DNA of 64,000 nt from Aquimonas voraii (GTDB lineage: Bacteria; Pseudomonadota; Gammaproteobacteria; Xanthomonadales; Xanthomonadaceae), in the NCBI RefSeq assembly GCF_900101825.1, contig NZ_FNAG01000008.1, positions 62,001 to 126,000 of the forward strand, written 5' to 3'. Made by a program: the position numbers and the translations under genes. Below the pieces are notes generated by a model, which was not told the origin of the DNA, did no database searches, and saw only the letters and a list, made by a program, of their open reading frames with translations. This document shows, one piece after another, positions 37,589-47,500 of the stretch (position 1 is its first letter; the number at the start of each line of letters is the position of its first letter).

Positions 37589-40177
37589 CTATCGGTCGCC
37601 GAGCAACTCGCGCAGCCGGTACAGCGCTGCGTGCGCTTCGCGCGGGCTCAGGCTGTCGGGATCGATCTCGCCCAGCGCCGACTTCAGCGCTTCCCCGGTC
37701 TCATCGATCATCGGCTCGACAGACGACAGCGGCGGCGCATCGAACAGCGAGAGCTGCGGCTGCGGCGTGGTGCTGCCGCCGCGTTCGAGTTCGGCGAGGA
37801 ACCTGCGCGCCTGCGCCACCACCGGCTTGGGCAGGCCTGCGAGCGCCGCCACCTGCAGGCCGAAGCTGCGGTTGGCCGGGCCGTCCTTGACCGTGTGCAT
37901 GAAGTACAGGCGCTCGCCGTGCTCGACCGCATCGAGGTGCACGTTGGCGATGCCGGGCACTTCGCTGGGCAGGCTGGTCAGCTCGAAGTAGTGGGTTGCG
38001 AACAGGGTGTAGGCGCGGTTGTTCTTCGCCAGCGCGATGGCGCAGGCGCGGGCGAGTGCGAGGCCATCGAAGGTCGAGGTGCCGCGGCCGATCTCGTCCA
38101 TCAGCACCAGGCTGTGGGAGGTGGCGCTGTGCAGGATGCTGGCGGTCTCGGTCATCTCGACCATGAAGGTCGACTGGCCCTTGGCCAGATCGTCGCCGGC
38201 GCCGATGCGGGTGAGGATGCGGTCGATCGGGCCCAGCCGCGCGGTCTCCGCCGGCACGAAGCTGCCGATATGCGCCAGCAGCACGATCAGCGCGGCCTGG
38301 CGCATGTAGGTCGACTTGCCGCCCATGTTGGGGCCGGTGATGACCAGCATGCGGCGATCCGGATGCAGGGCCAGATCGTTCGGTTCGAAGGGGCCATCGA
38401 GCACCGATTCCACCACCGGATGGCGGCCGCGGGTGATGCCGATGCCGGGCTCGTCGACCAGCTCGGGGCGATTCCAGTCCAGCGCGCGGGCACGCTCGGC
38501 AAACCCGCAGAGCACGTCGATCTCGCAGACCGCTTCGGCGAAGCGCTTCAGCGGCGGCAGTGCGGTATTCAGCGCATCCAGCAGCTCTTCCCACAGCGCG
38601 CGCTCGCGCTGCAGGGCGCGCTCGCGTGCGCTCAAGACCTGGTCTTCAAAGGCCTTGAGTTCTTCGGTGATGTAGCGCTCGGCATTGCTCAGCGTTTGTC
38701 GGCGCGTGTAGTGCGTGGGCGCGCGCTCGGCCTGGGCCTTGCTGATCTCGATGTAGTAGCCGTGCACGCGGTTGTAGCCGACCTTGAGCGTCGGGATGCC
38801 GCTGGCCTCGCGCTCGCGGGCTTCCAGATCGAGCAGGAACTGGTCGGCGTTGGTGCTGAGCTGGCGCAGGCGATCCAGTTCAGCGTCGAAACCGTCGCAG
38901 AGCACGCCGCCGTCGCGCATCAGCACCGGCGGCTGCGGCAGGATCGCGCGCGCCAGCAGGTCGGTGACCGCGGCGTGCTCGCCCAACTCGGCGGCCAGCG
39001 CATTGAGCCGCGGCGCATCCAGCGGCGCCAGCAGTTCGCGCAGGGCAGGCGCCGCGCGCAGGGCATCGCGCAGGGTCGAGAGATCGCGCGGGCGTGCGGA
39101 TCTCAGCGCGATGCGGGTGAGAATGCGCTCGACATCGCCGAAGCCGCGCAGGGCTTCGCGCAGCGGCTCGTGCGCGCCGGTGTCGATCAACAGGCCGACC
39201 GCGTCGTGGCGTGCGCGCAGAATGCCGTGGTCGCGCAACGGCCGATGCAGCCAGCGCCGCAGCAGGCGCCCGCCCATCGGCGTGCAGGTCGAATCGAGCA
39301 CGCCCAGCAGGGTGTGCTGGGTGCGGCCTTCGGCGTGCTGGTCCAGCTCCAGATGACGACGCGTGGCCGCATTCATGGCGATGGTCTCGTCCGAGGATTC
39401 CGCCGACAGGCTCTGCAGATGCGGCAGGCTCTGCTTCTGGGTTTCCTCGACATAGCCGAGCAGGGCGCCGGCGGCGGCGATGGCCGCGGGCAGGCTCTGC
39501 ACGCCGAAGCCTTCGAGATCCTGGGTGCCGAAGAAGCGGCACAGGGCGCGCTGGGCGGATTCGCCGTCGAACAGCCAGGGTGCGCGGCGGCGCGCGCCGG
39601 TCCGTGAATTCAGCGCTTCCGGCCAGCCGTCTTCGTCGGGGATCAGCAGTTCGGCCGGCTCCAGCCGCGCGATCTCGCTGAGCAGGGCGTCCTCGTCGGC
39701 GACCTCGCTGACCTTGAAGCGGCCACCGGCCAGATCGGCCCAGGCCAGTCCGATCGCTCTCCTGCCTCTTGCTACCGCCATCAGCAGGGTGTCGCGGCGC
39801 TCCTGCAGCAGGGCCTCGTCAGTCACTGTGCCGGGGGTGACGATGCGCACCACCTTGCGTTCGACCAGGCCTTTCGCCAACGCCGGGTCGCCGATCTGCT
39901 CGCAGATCGCCACCGACTCGCCCAAGGCCACCAGCCGCGCCAGATAGCCCTCGTAGGCGTGCACGGGTACGCCGGCCATCGAAATCGGCGCGCCGCCCGA
40001 GCTGCCGCGCTGGGTCAGGGTGATGTCGAGCAGGCGCGCGGCCTTGCGGGCGTCGTCGTAGAACAGCTCGTAGAAATCGCCCATGCGGAAGAACAGCAGC
40101 ACATCGGGATGCTCTGCCTTGGCGGCGAAGAACTGGCGCATCAGCGGGGTGTGCTGCGTGGACTCTGCGCTGGACAT
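37589..40177 (-). CDS. mutS: DNA mismatch repair protein MutS
   Basis: An 862-residue MutS. Mismatch-reading [11 protein letters not shown] (Phe-x-Glu motif) is at residues about 29-39; the connector, lever and clamp domains follow; the ATPase has Walker [14 protein letters not shown], Walker [17 protein letters not shown] and the FATHYFEL motif. The C-terminal dimerisation helix region ([17 protein letters not shown]) is present. The length matches the family. It is monocistronic on the minus strand. Confidence 0.97.
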   Translation of the reverse strand: MSSAESTQHTPLMRQFFAAKAEHPDVLLFFRMGDFYELFYDDARKAARLLDITLTQRGSSGGAPISMAGVPVHAYEGYLARLVALGESVAICEQIGDPALAKGLVERKVVRIVTPGTVTDEALLQERRDTLLMAVARGRRAIGLAWADLAGGRFKVSEVADEDALLSEIARLEPAELLIPDEDGWPEALNSRTGARRRAPWLFDGESAQRALCRFFGTQDLEGFGVQSLPAAIAAAGALLGYVEETQKQSLPHLQSLSAESSDETIAMNAATRRHLELDQHAEGRTQHTLLGVLDSTCTPMGGRLLRRWLHRPLRDHGILRARHDAVGLLIDTGAHEPLREALRGFGDVERILTRIALRSARPRDLSTLRDALRAAPALRELLAPLDAPRLNALAAELGEHAAVTDLLARAILPQPPVLMRDGGVLCDGFDAELDRLRQLSTNADQFLLDLEAREREASGIPTLKVGYNRVHGYYIEISKAQAERAPTHYTRRQTLSNAERYITEELKAFEDQVLSARERALQRERALWEELLDALNTALPPLKRFAEAVCEIDVLCGFAERARALDWNRPELVDEPGIGITRGRHPVVESVLDGPFEPNDLALHPDRRMLVITGPNMGGKSTYMRQAALIVLLAHIGSFVPAETARLGPIDRILTRIGAGDDLAKGQSTFMVEMTETASILHSATSHSLVLMDEIGRGTSTFDGLALARACAIALAKNNRAYTLFATHYFELTSLPSEVPGIANVHLDAVEHGERLYFMHTVKDGPANRSFGLQVAALAGLPKPVVAQARRFLAELERGGSTTPQPQLSLFDAPPLSSVEPMIDETGEALKSALGEIDPDSLSPREAHAALYRLRELLGDR

Positions 40178-40375
40178 TCCGGTCGAATCAGGGCCGCGGG
40201 GGAAGCGCGGCAGTCTAACAAGGCCCTGCCGCTGCGCCGATGCCCGACACTAGGCGCTGTCTCGCGCTTGCGCGGGGGCGGACGCTCCGAAGCTGTCCGC
40301 AGGCGAGGGCCTTTCAGCGAGGCCAGCACGGTGTCGGGGACGAGGCAGGACGAGCCTCGCAGGGAGATGGCGGAC

Positions 40376-41338
40376 ATGCGCGTGGTTCTGTCGGGCTTGA
40401 TTCTGGTGTGTGGTGCCGCTTTCGGGGCTTGGGTCTGGATCGGACAACCGGAGCCGCTGGCTGGCGCGGAGTTCCGGGCGGGAGAGGCGGGTCCATTGAT
40501 GCGTTTGCTGCCGGGAGGTCGAATCACGGTGGGCAGCCCGGAGGACGAGATCGGGCGGCAGCCCAGCGAGGCGCAGTCGACGGTCAAGATCGCGCCCTTC
40601 GCCCTGGCGGTGGATGAGCTCAGCGTGGCCGAATTCAGCGCCTTCGTCGAAGCCCGCGGCTACATCAGCGAAGCCGAGCGCTCGGACGCGCAGCGGGCCG
40701 GCTGCTTCGGCCCCGATGCCAATGGCCGCTTCGGCTGGCAGGCCAGCTTGAACTGGCGAGATCCCGGCTTTCCGCAAACGCCCATGCATCCGGTGGTCTG
40801 CATCAGCTGGAACGACGTGATGGCCTACCTCGACTGGCGCAATGCGCGCCAGCAGGCTGCGCTGCGGCTGCCGACCGAGGCCGAGCTCGAGTTCGCGATC
40901 CGGGCGGGATCGCGCAGCCCCTGGCCTTGGGGCGAGGATCCCGATGCCGGCTGCGCCAGCAGCAACTATGCCGACGCCGCCCTGCTCGGGGCGCAGCCCG
41001 GCTGGGCCTACCCGCTGGCCGTCTGCCATGACGGTCACGCCTACACCGCTCCGCTCGGCAGCTATCCCGCCAACGCGCTCGGCTTGCGTGACACCCTTGG
41101 CAACGTCTGGGAGTGGACCGCCTCGTGCTGGCGCGATGGTCCGGGTGACGCTGAACCCGCGCGACCCTGTGAGTCGCGGGTGATGCGCGGCGGTGCCTGG
41201 GCCTATGCCCCCGAGCGCAGTCGCTCTGCCAGCCGCGGCGGCCACGCGCCGGACTTCCGCAGCGTCTACGCCGGTGCCCGGCTCGCGCTCGACGGCCAGG
41301 CGGCCCAGGCCCTGATCGGATCTCGCGACAGGCCCTGA
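40376..41338 (+). CDS. Formylglycine-generating-enzyme-like (SUMF1/FGE) exported protein
   Basis: A 320-residue protein with an N-terminal membrane or signal segment (LSGLILVCGAAFGAWVW) followed by a complete FGE-sulfatase domain. Landmarks are GRITVGSPEDE, LSVAEFSAFVEARGY, HPVVCISWNDVMAYLDWRN, RLPTEAELEFAIRAG, LGNVWEWTASCW and RVMRGGAWAY. No sulfatase is nearby and the active-site Cys pair of true FGE is not evident, so it may be a non-catalytic FGE-fold protein. The ATG at 40376 follows AGGGAG by 9 nt. Confidence 0.8.
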   Translation: MRVVLSGLILVCGAAFGAWVWIGQPEPLAGAEFRAGEAGPLMRLLPGGRITVGSPEDEIGRQPSEAQSTVKIAPFALAVDELSVAEFSAFVEARGYISEAERSDAQRAGCFGPDANGRFGWQASLNWRDPGFPQTPMHPVVCISWNDVMAYLDWRNARQQAALRLPTEAELEFAIRAGSRSPWPWGEDPDAGCASSNYADAALLGAQPGWAYPLAVCHDGHAYTAPLGSYPANALGLRDTLGNVWEWTASCWRDGPGDAEPARPCESRVMRGGAWAYAPERSRSASRGGHAPDFRSVYAGARLALDGQAAQALIGSRDRP

Positions 41339-41964
41339 GGCGTATCACGCACTGCCTGTGATCAACGTCACGCTGGAGTGGGGAGAGCGCCAGCTCGTCT
41401 GTGGGCATGGCTGCAGACCTCATGCCGGCGCGCTGTTTCTTGTGGAGATCAGGTCATAAGCCCGTGAGTGTGATGTGAAGCACGCGCTCGTCGTTTTTGC
41501 AGGGTCTGTGTACCCAAAACGTCCCGCCTGTTCCCGGTTTTCGACCCCGGGTTTCGTTGCGACGCCGTCTCCACGGGGCTAGCGTCGCCTAGCGCTGTTT
41601 CGCACTGGGGAAGTGTGGGGGGGCGACACGCCGGCTGCGGAGGATCTGCGGAACGGCGCGTCAGATGCCGAAAGCCGGCCCATCAGGGAGGGTGGGTTCG
41701 CGCCTCTCGGCGCATGAGGGGGATCGCTGTTCTGCCGCACCGGGCCGTCCGCTGGGGTGGGCGAGTGCGCACGCGGTCCGCTTGGGGTCAATCGTTGGGG
41801 GCCGCGCGGTCACGGGGGACCGCCGGCGCGAAAGTCACGGGCACAGCCGGGACTTTCTGAGAGTTGCCCGGGGGGGAGAGCGTTTGTTCCAGTTTTGTTC
41901 TTTTTGGCCCGGTGCGCGGGACGCCTTCCCGCAGCCCGAAAAAGGCCAGCGTGGCGCGCATTGC
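41339..41964. other. 626-bp gap upstream of the lipoprotein gene
   Basis: No gene is supported. It contains a candidate CRP/Clp site (listed separately), a T-rich stretch at 41880-41915 (TTTGTTCCAGTTTTGTTC) and G tracts. It probably holds the promoter region for the DUF2141 gene. Confidence 0.4.
41357..41372. promoter_or_regulatory. Candidate CRP/Clp-type operator
   Basis: TGTGATCAACGTCACG matches the consensus TGTGA-N6-TCACA at nine of ten fixed positions. In Xanthomonas-type bacteria Clp binds this sequence. It lies about 600 bp before the DUF2141 gene, so the target, if any, is uncertain. Confidence 0.35.
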
Positions 41965-42420
41965 ATGCGTTCTGGTCCGGACCATGCCTGGGCTTGGCGC
42001 CGTGCGCTGTGGCTCGCGCCGCTCCTGCTGGCGGGCTGCGGCGAATCTGCGCCGCTGCCACCGGTGGAGCTGCAGGTCAGCGTCACCGGCATCCGCAATG
42101 ACAGCGGCACCTTGCGCGCCATGCTGTGCGAACGCGGCGAAGCGTTTCCGGATCATTGCCGGCGTTTCGAGTGGCAGCCGGCCCGCGCCGGGACGGCGAT
42201 CTTCCGCTACTCGATGCCACCCGGTGACTACGCCTTCGCCGTCTTCCACGACGAGGACGGTGATCAGCGGGTCAGCATGCGCGAGGACGGGCTGCCGGCC
42301 GAAGGCGTGGCCTTCAGCCGCGACGCCATGGGCGCCAACGGGCCGCCGAGCTTCAGCGAAGCGCGATTCTCGACCGCCGAGAGCACGCGCATCCGCGCGC
42401 TGATGCGCTACTGGGAATGA
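41965..42420 (+). CDS. DUF2141-domain lipoprotein
   Basis: A 151-residue protein with a lipoprotein signal (ALWLAPLLLAGCGES; lipobox LAGC) and a DUF2141 beta domain (VSVTGIRNDSGTLRAMLC, the PGDYAFAVFHDEDGD block, then FSRDAMGANGPPSFSEA). The DEDGD loop resembles a calcium-binding turn. The function is unknown. It is the last gene before the RiPP precursor, separated by 256 bp, and is probably not part of that cluster. Confidence 0.75.
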   Translation: MRSGPDHAWAWRRALWLAPLLLAGCGESAPLPPVELQVSVTGIRNDSGTLRAMLCERGEAFPDHCRRFEWQPARAGTAIFRYSMPPGDYAFAVFHDEDGDQRVSMREDGLPAEGVAFSRDAMGANGPPSFSEARFSTAESTRIRALMRYWE

Positions 42421-42676
42421 ATCCATCGACACCGGGCCTCGCTGCCTGCATCGCGCGGACGCCAGCCGCTGCGCGACAGCCTCGTGGCTGCATGCGCCCG
42501 GCAATCCGCGGTCCGTCCGCGCGCCGCGACGCGTGGCGGAGCCCCGGTCCCGCGCAACTCGAATCTTTGCGGTTTCAGGGAAGGAGTCAGGCAGCTCAGG
42601 GAGGAGCCCGGCGCCACGCCACCCGGTGCCGGGGGGAGGGGAGTACGCGGTGGCATCCATCACTACGGAGAAACAC

Positions 42677-42928
42677 ATGGATAACAACAACGCGATCGGG
42701 TTCGACGACATCGACGTCGAGAGCATGAACATCGACGGCCTTGAGGTCGTCAGCCTGAAGGACGCGCTGGCGCTGCCGGAGACCGGCGCTTCCAGCGGCA
42801 TCTCGTCCTGCAATTCCTGCTCGACCTGCGGCTCGACCTCGACCTGCGGCAGCTGCAACGGCGGCGACGGCGGCAGCGGCGGCAATGGCGGCAACGGCGG
42901 TAGCCCGCCGGTCACCATCCAGCCGTAA
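42677..42928 (+). CDS. RiPP precursor peptide (thiopeptide/LAP-like)
   Basis: An 83-residue peptide. Residues 1-38 form an acidic leader (FDDIDVESMNIDGLEVVSL, then ALPETGAS), like thiopeptide leaders with Asp/Glu-Val-x-x-Leu patterns and a Gly-Ala before the core. The core (about 39-60) has five Cys (45, 48, 51, 57, 60) and twelve Ser/Thr. Residues 43-60 read as six triplets, x-[Ser/Thr]-[Cys/Thr]. Residues 61-76 are Gly/Asn/Asp/Ser only and the end is SPPVTIQP. GGAG (42667-42670) is 6 nt upstream. The modification genes follow directly. Confidence 0.9.
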   Translation: MDNNNAIGFDDIDVESMNIDGLEVVSLKDALALPETGASSGISSCNSCSTCGSTSTCGSCNGGDGGSGGNGGNGGSPPVTIQP

Positions 42929-42943
42929 GCGGGTGTGAGCCCC

Positions 42944-42985
42944 GGAAGCGGCACCGGCACGGAGATCGCTCCAGGTGCCGCTTCC
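42944..42985 (+). terminator. 12-bp perfect hairpin between precursor and biosynthetic genes
   Basis: GGAAGCGGCACC (42944-42955) and GGTGCCGCTTCC (42974-42985) are perfect inverted arms with an 18-nt loop, 16 nt after the precursor stop. Only a short TCTTTCG follows. This suits a leaky terminator or mRNA-stabilising structure that keeps precursor message above that of the enzymes. Confidence 0.7.
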
Positions 42986-43012
42986 ACCCAGAGTCTTTCG
43001 TGGAGTGAACGC

Positions 43013-43807
43013 ATGGATACCCAGGCCGCGGACAGCGAGCCCGCACTCGAGCCCGAGCTCGAGGCGTCCCCCGTCATCGAGGTCGAAGGCCTCAACAAGA
43101 CCTATGGCGAGATCCGCGCGTTGCGGGATGTCAGTTTCAGGATCTCGGGACATCGCAGCGTCGCCCTGATTGGCCCCAACGGCGCCGGCAAGTCGACCCT
43201 GATCGAGACCCTGATGGGGCTGCGGCGGCCCGATTCCGGATCGGTGCGGGTCCTGGGTGTCGACGTCTGTTCGCATCCGCGCGGTCATGTCGAGCGCCTC
43301 GGCGTGCAGCTGCAGGAGTCGCGGCTGTTCCCGCGCCTGACGCCGCGCGAGTACCTCCACTTCTTCGCGCGTCTGTACCAGCGCAGCCTGCCCTTCGAGG
43401 TGATCTGCAAGGAGCTCGATCTGCATCCGCTGCTGGATCGCCGGATCGGCCAGCTTTCGGGTGGGCAGCGCCAGCGCGTCGCGCTTGCGCTCGCCATCCT
43501 CAACGACCCCGCGCTGGTGATCCTGGATGAACCGACGGTGGGCCTTGATCCGATCACCCGCCGCGAATTCTGGGAGCTGATCCAGCGCCTGCGCGGTCGC
43601 GGCAAGACGATTCTGTTCTCGACCCATTACATGGAGGAGGCGCAGGCCCTCGCTGACGAGATTCTGATGATCTCGCAGGGGCGCGTGGTCGCTTTCGGCA
43701 CAGCGCAGGAACTGATCAACGCGGCCCGCCGCCTCGGCGAGGCCAGCAACCTCGACGATGCCTACGCCCTGTTCGCCAAGCAGCATCAACAGAAGGAGTC
43801 CGTCTGA
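43013..43807 (+). CDS. ABC transporter ATP-binding protein (RiPP export/immunity)
   Basis: A 264-residue ATPase with Walker A GPNGAGKST, signature LSGGQRQR, Walker B LVILDEPTVGLDP and the H-loop FSTHYMEEAQ. It resembles DrrA/CcmA-type exporters. The ATG at 43013 has GGAG 7 nt upstream; an in-frame GTG at 42935 would read through the hairpin and is rejected. The stop overlaps the permease start (TGATG). The pair likely exports the product or confers self-protection. Confidence 0.92.
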   Translation: MDTQAADSEPALEPELEASPVIEVEGLNKTYGEIRALRDVSFRISGHRSVALIGPNGAGKSTLIETLMGLRRPDSGSVRVLGVDVCSHPRGHVERLGVQLQESRLFPRLTPREYLHFFARLYQRSLPFEVICKELDLHPLLDRRIGQLSGGQRQRVALALAILNDPALVILDEPTVGLDPITRREFWELIQRLRGRGKTILFSTHYMEEAQALADEILMISQGRVVAFGTAQELINAARRLGEASNLDDAYALFAKQHQQKESV

Positions 43808-44559
43808 TGCTCCGCGCCCATGCCGCCTATCTGCTGCTTGACCTCAAGGTCGCCTTCCGCGAGAAGCTCGCGGTCATGCTGATCGTGGCCCTGCCCGCGG
43901 CGATGTACCTGTTCTTCGGGATGATGTTCGGCGAGGCGCGCTACGGCGCGCATTCCGCGACCTATTACGACGAGTACACGCCGAGCTTCGCCGCGCTCGT
44001 GCTGCTCAACATCGCGCTCATGAACATCGGGCCCACGCTGGTCATCTACAAGGAGCTGGGCTTGTTCCGGCGCCTGCTGGTGACCCCGCTCGACATGTCG
44101 GCGATCGGCATCGCCACGGTGGTGCGCGCCACCCTCATCTACCTGATCGGCTACGTGTCGATGATCCTGGTCGGCTGGCTGCTGTTCGGGCGCCTGCCCT
44201 CGGGCTCGATCCTGCAGGGCATCCTCGCGCTCGTGGTCTGCTGCTTCGGCATGTTCTCGATGGGCTACCTGCTGGGGGCGATCTTCCGCAGCACCGCCAC
44301 CGCCTTCAGCGCCGCGATCTTCATCTTCCAGCCGATGCTGCTGCTCTCCGGCGCCAGCATCCCGCTCGACCAGCTGCCGGTCTGGGTTGGCTATGTGTCC
44401 CAGCTGATTCCGATGACCCACGTGGTCGAGCTGCAGCGCCTGGCCTGGCGCAACGAGCTGTTCACCGCGCAGGCGCTGGGCGGCACGGTTTTCCTCGTGG
44501 TCTTCGGCATCGCCTGCGCCTTCGCCGCGCGGGTGATGCTGCGCCGCACCTCGATCTGA
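43807..44559 (+). CDS. ABC-2-type permease (RiPP export/immunity)
   Basis: A 250-residue membrane protein with six helices and the ABC-2 style YKELGLFRRLLVTPLDM amphipathic segment. It forms an exporter with the overlapping upstream ATPase. There is no peptidase domain. It is followed after 15 nt by the dehydratase gene, which has GGAG at 44562-44565. Confidence 0.9.
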   Translation: MLRAHAAYLLLDLKVAFREKLAVMLIVALPAAMYLFFGMMFGEARYGAHSATYYDEYTPSFAALVLLNIALMNIGPTLVIYKELGLFRRLLVTPLDMSAIGIATVVRATLIYLIGYVSMILVGWLLFGRLPSGSILQGILALVVCCFGMFSMGYLLGAIFRSTATAFSAAIFIFQPMLLLSGASIPLDQLPVWVGYVSQLIPMTHVVELQRLAWRNELFTAQALGGTVFLVVFGIACAFAARVMLRRTSI

Positions 44560-44574
44560 GCGGAGCTACGCCGA

Positions 44575-47500
44575 ATGGAAGCGATCCGCACTTCGACACC
44601 CGCCCCGCCGCGGCTTGGTCAGGATCTCCTGCACCCGCTCTACGTCATGCGCGTGGCCGGCTCGCCGGTGGCGCTGCTGGACGGTGTGCGCGGTGCCGGC
44701 ACGGCCGAGGACTGCGCGCGCGCGATCGATCTCAGGCTGCGCCTGCAGGCCGCGGCCGAGTCGATCTGCCGCCATCTGGAGCCGGCCGTGCCGAGACTGC
44801 AGGATCGCGCGCTCTCCCGCGCGGTGCTGGCGGCCAAGCGCGGCATGTTCCGCCTCAAGCCCTGCGCACCGACTTTGCTGGCGAGCCTGTCCGAGGTGCT
44901 CGATGCCGGTGCGCTCGACGCCCTGCAGCGCTTCAACGCCGAGCTGCTGGAGCTGCATCGGCTGGAGTCCGGGCTCGTCGCCAGCTACGAGCGCGAGCTG
45001 CGCGAGAGCGCGGGCGCGTTGCCGGCAGCCTGGCGCGATGGCGCACTGCGTAACGCGCTGGCCTATGTCAATCCCGAACTGCATGCCAAGCTCGAGCGCC
45101 AGTTCGGGCACGGCGCCGCGCCCGAGTTGAGCGCCAAGGAACTGCGCAAGCTTGAGGACACCCTGCTGCAGTACGTGGCGCGCAGCGCTTCCAAGACCAG
45201 CCCGCTGACCCAGTTCACGCCTGTGGAGCTGCGCGCTTGGGATAGCGCCGGTACGACGCATCCCGAGCTTGAGTACTGGCAGCGGGTGGCCGCGACGCGC
45301 CTGCATTTCAAGCCTGCCCTGCTGCAGCACCTGCTGGCGCCGGTGCTCGGCGATTTCGGTCGACTGCATGCCGTGCTGCCGCTGCGGCTCAATGGCTCGT
45401 TCGAGCTGCGTGGCGAGCGCGCCCGCTTTCGCACGACGGCGCCCGGCAATGTTGGCAACGGCCGCACCTATGGCACCGGCGAGGCCGCCGCCGAGCTCGC
45501 CTACAACGGCGTGCTGCGCTGCCTGCGCCAGGTCTACGCCGACCACGGCGACCGGCCGCTGCTAGCTGCCGAGCTCGCCGCCGGGATGTGTGCGCTGGCG
45601 CCGAAGCTCGACGCCGGTTCGGTGATCGGCTTCCTGCAGAAGGTCCACGGGCTGGGCCTGCTGCAGTTCGATCTCGGCGGTGGCGAGCAGTGCGATGCGC
45701 TGGACTGGGCGCTGTCGCTGGCCCAGCGCCTTGCGCCGGCGCTCGGCACGCCCCTGGTCGCGGCCCTGCAGGGCCTGCGCGACTGCCTGCAGCGTTTCGT
45801 CGATGACGATCCCGCCGCGCGCGCCGCCGTTGTGATCGAGGTGCGCGAGCGGGTCGAGGCCCTGCGTGAGCTCACCGGGGCCGAGCGCCTGCCCGCGTTG
45901 TTCAAGCCGCAGTTCTTCGAGAACGCCTATCTGCCCGAGTCGGTCCGGCCGCTCGCACCTGCCGCCCTGGCCGAAGACGCCGGCAGCCTGGATCTGCTGC
46001 TCGCGCTGTCGCCGCTGGTCGACTACAACCAGGTCGTGCGCTGCCAGCTGGCGGATTTCTTCGTGGCGCGGTTCGGCGTCGACGGCATCTGCGAGGACGT
46101 CCCGGCCCTGCTGGAAGCCTTCGATGCGGTGTTCCGTCCTGGCGGCATGGCTGCGCCCGATGCCACCGGCGCGGCGGCGGTGGAGTCGGCCATCAGCCGC
46201 GACTACACCAGCGCGCGCGATGCCTTCGACAGCCTCATGGAACGCGCGCTCGGCCAGTCCGGCGAGGTCGTGCTCGAGCCCGAGCAGCTGCGCGCCGTGG
46301 TCGACCTGCTGCCGCCTGCGCTGCGCCGGCGCGGCTGTTCGCACAGTCTGCTGTTGCAGCCCCTGCCGCGGCGGGCCGATGCGCCGCGTTGGGTGGTCAA
46401 CCAGGTGTTCTCCGGGCGCGGCAGCCTGCAGTCGCGCTTCCTCGAAGCCGCCACGCCGGAGCAGCTGGCGGACGTGGTCGACTACCTCCGCGCTGGTTCG
46501 CGATTCGCTCGCTTCGCCGAGGTGCCGGGCGTGTTCGGCTTCGCCGCCAATCGCCACCCGCCGACCACCGAGCACGAGCTGGGCCTGCCGCCGTTCCCGG
46601 CCAGCCATCCCGAGGCCGCGGTGCTGCCGCTGGCCGGCCTGCGCCTGCGCTACGAGGCGGATTCGCACAGCCTGTATTTCCTGGACGCCGCGGACCGGCG
46701 CTGGGACGTCTGGTACCAGGGCTTCCTGATCCCAGCCCTGCTGCCACGCCTGCAGCGCGTGCTGGCGATGGCGTTCAGCGAGGGCCTGAACCAGCACACC
46801 ATGGGCACGATGATGCGCCGCGGCCTGATCCGGCCACAGTCGGTGGTGCGCTTTCCGCGCCTGCGGCTCGGCTCGCTGGTGCTGGCTCGGCAGATGTGGC
46901 TGCTGCCACCCGCGCACCTGCCGGACCCCGAGCTCGGCCCCGCCGAATTCTTCCTTGCGGTGCAGCGCTGGCGCCACGAACAGCAGCTGCCCGCCGAGAT
47001 CTACCTGCGGCTGTCGCCGGTGGCGACGCCGGACGGCGAGGGCGTCGATCTCGCCGCCATCGACTGGAGCAACTTCGACTTCAAGGACCTGAAGCCGGTC
47101 TATGTCGATCTCGGTAGCCCGCGTCTGGTGCGGCTGATGCAGCGCGTGCTGAAGCGCAACCGCTTTCCGGCGACGGTCACCGAGGCCCTGCCGCGGCCGC
47201 AGGATGCCTGCGTGCGCGTGGCGGGCGCGCCGCACGCCGCCGAACTGCACTTCGAACTGACCCGGCCGGCTGGCGCGCAGATCGCGGATGCTCGGCGCTG
47301 GCAGGTGCTGCGCGTGGCCTGGTTCGAGGACGACCGGCGCGCGCTCGTGGCCGGGCCCATGCGCCAGCTCTCCGAGCAGCTGCGGGCCAAGGGCTTAGAC
47401 CGGCAGATGCTGCAGGTCCATTGGAAGTACGGGCCGCATGTCGATCTGCTGGTCGAATGCAGCGCCAGTCAGCTGCATGGCGAGGTGCTGCCGCTCGCGC

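Noticed and set aside
41965-42420. DUF2141 lipoprotein as an immunity protein of the RiPP cluster
   Set aside because: A 256-bp gap separates it from the precursor, and DUF2141 proteins occur widely without RiPP genes.
42417-42728. Small open frame overlapping the precursor start as a second precursor
   Set aside because: It is Arg/Pro-rich, lacks a leader-like acidic region, and is a frame shadow of the promoter region and precursor gene.
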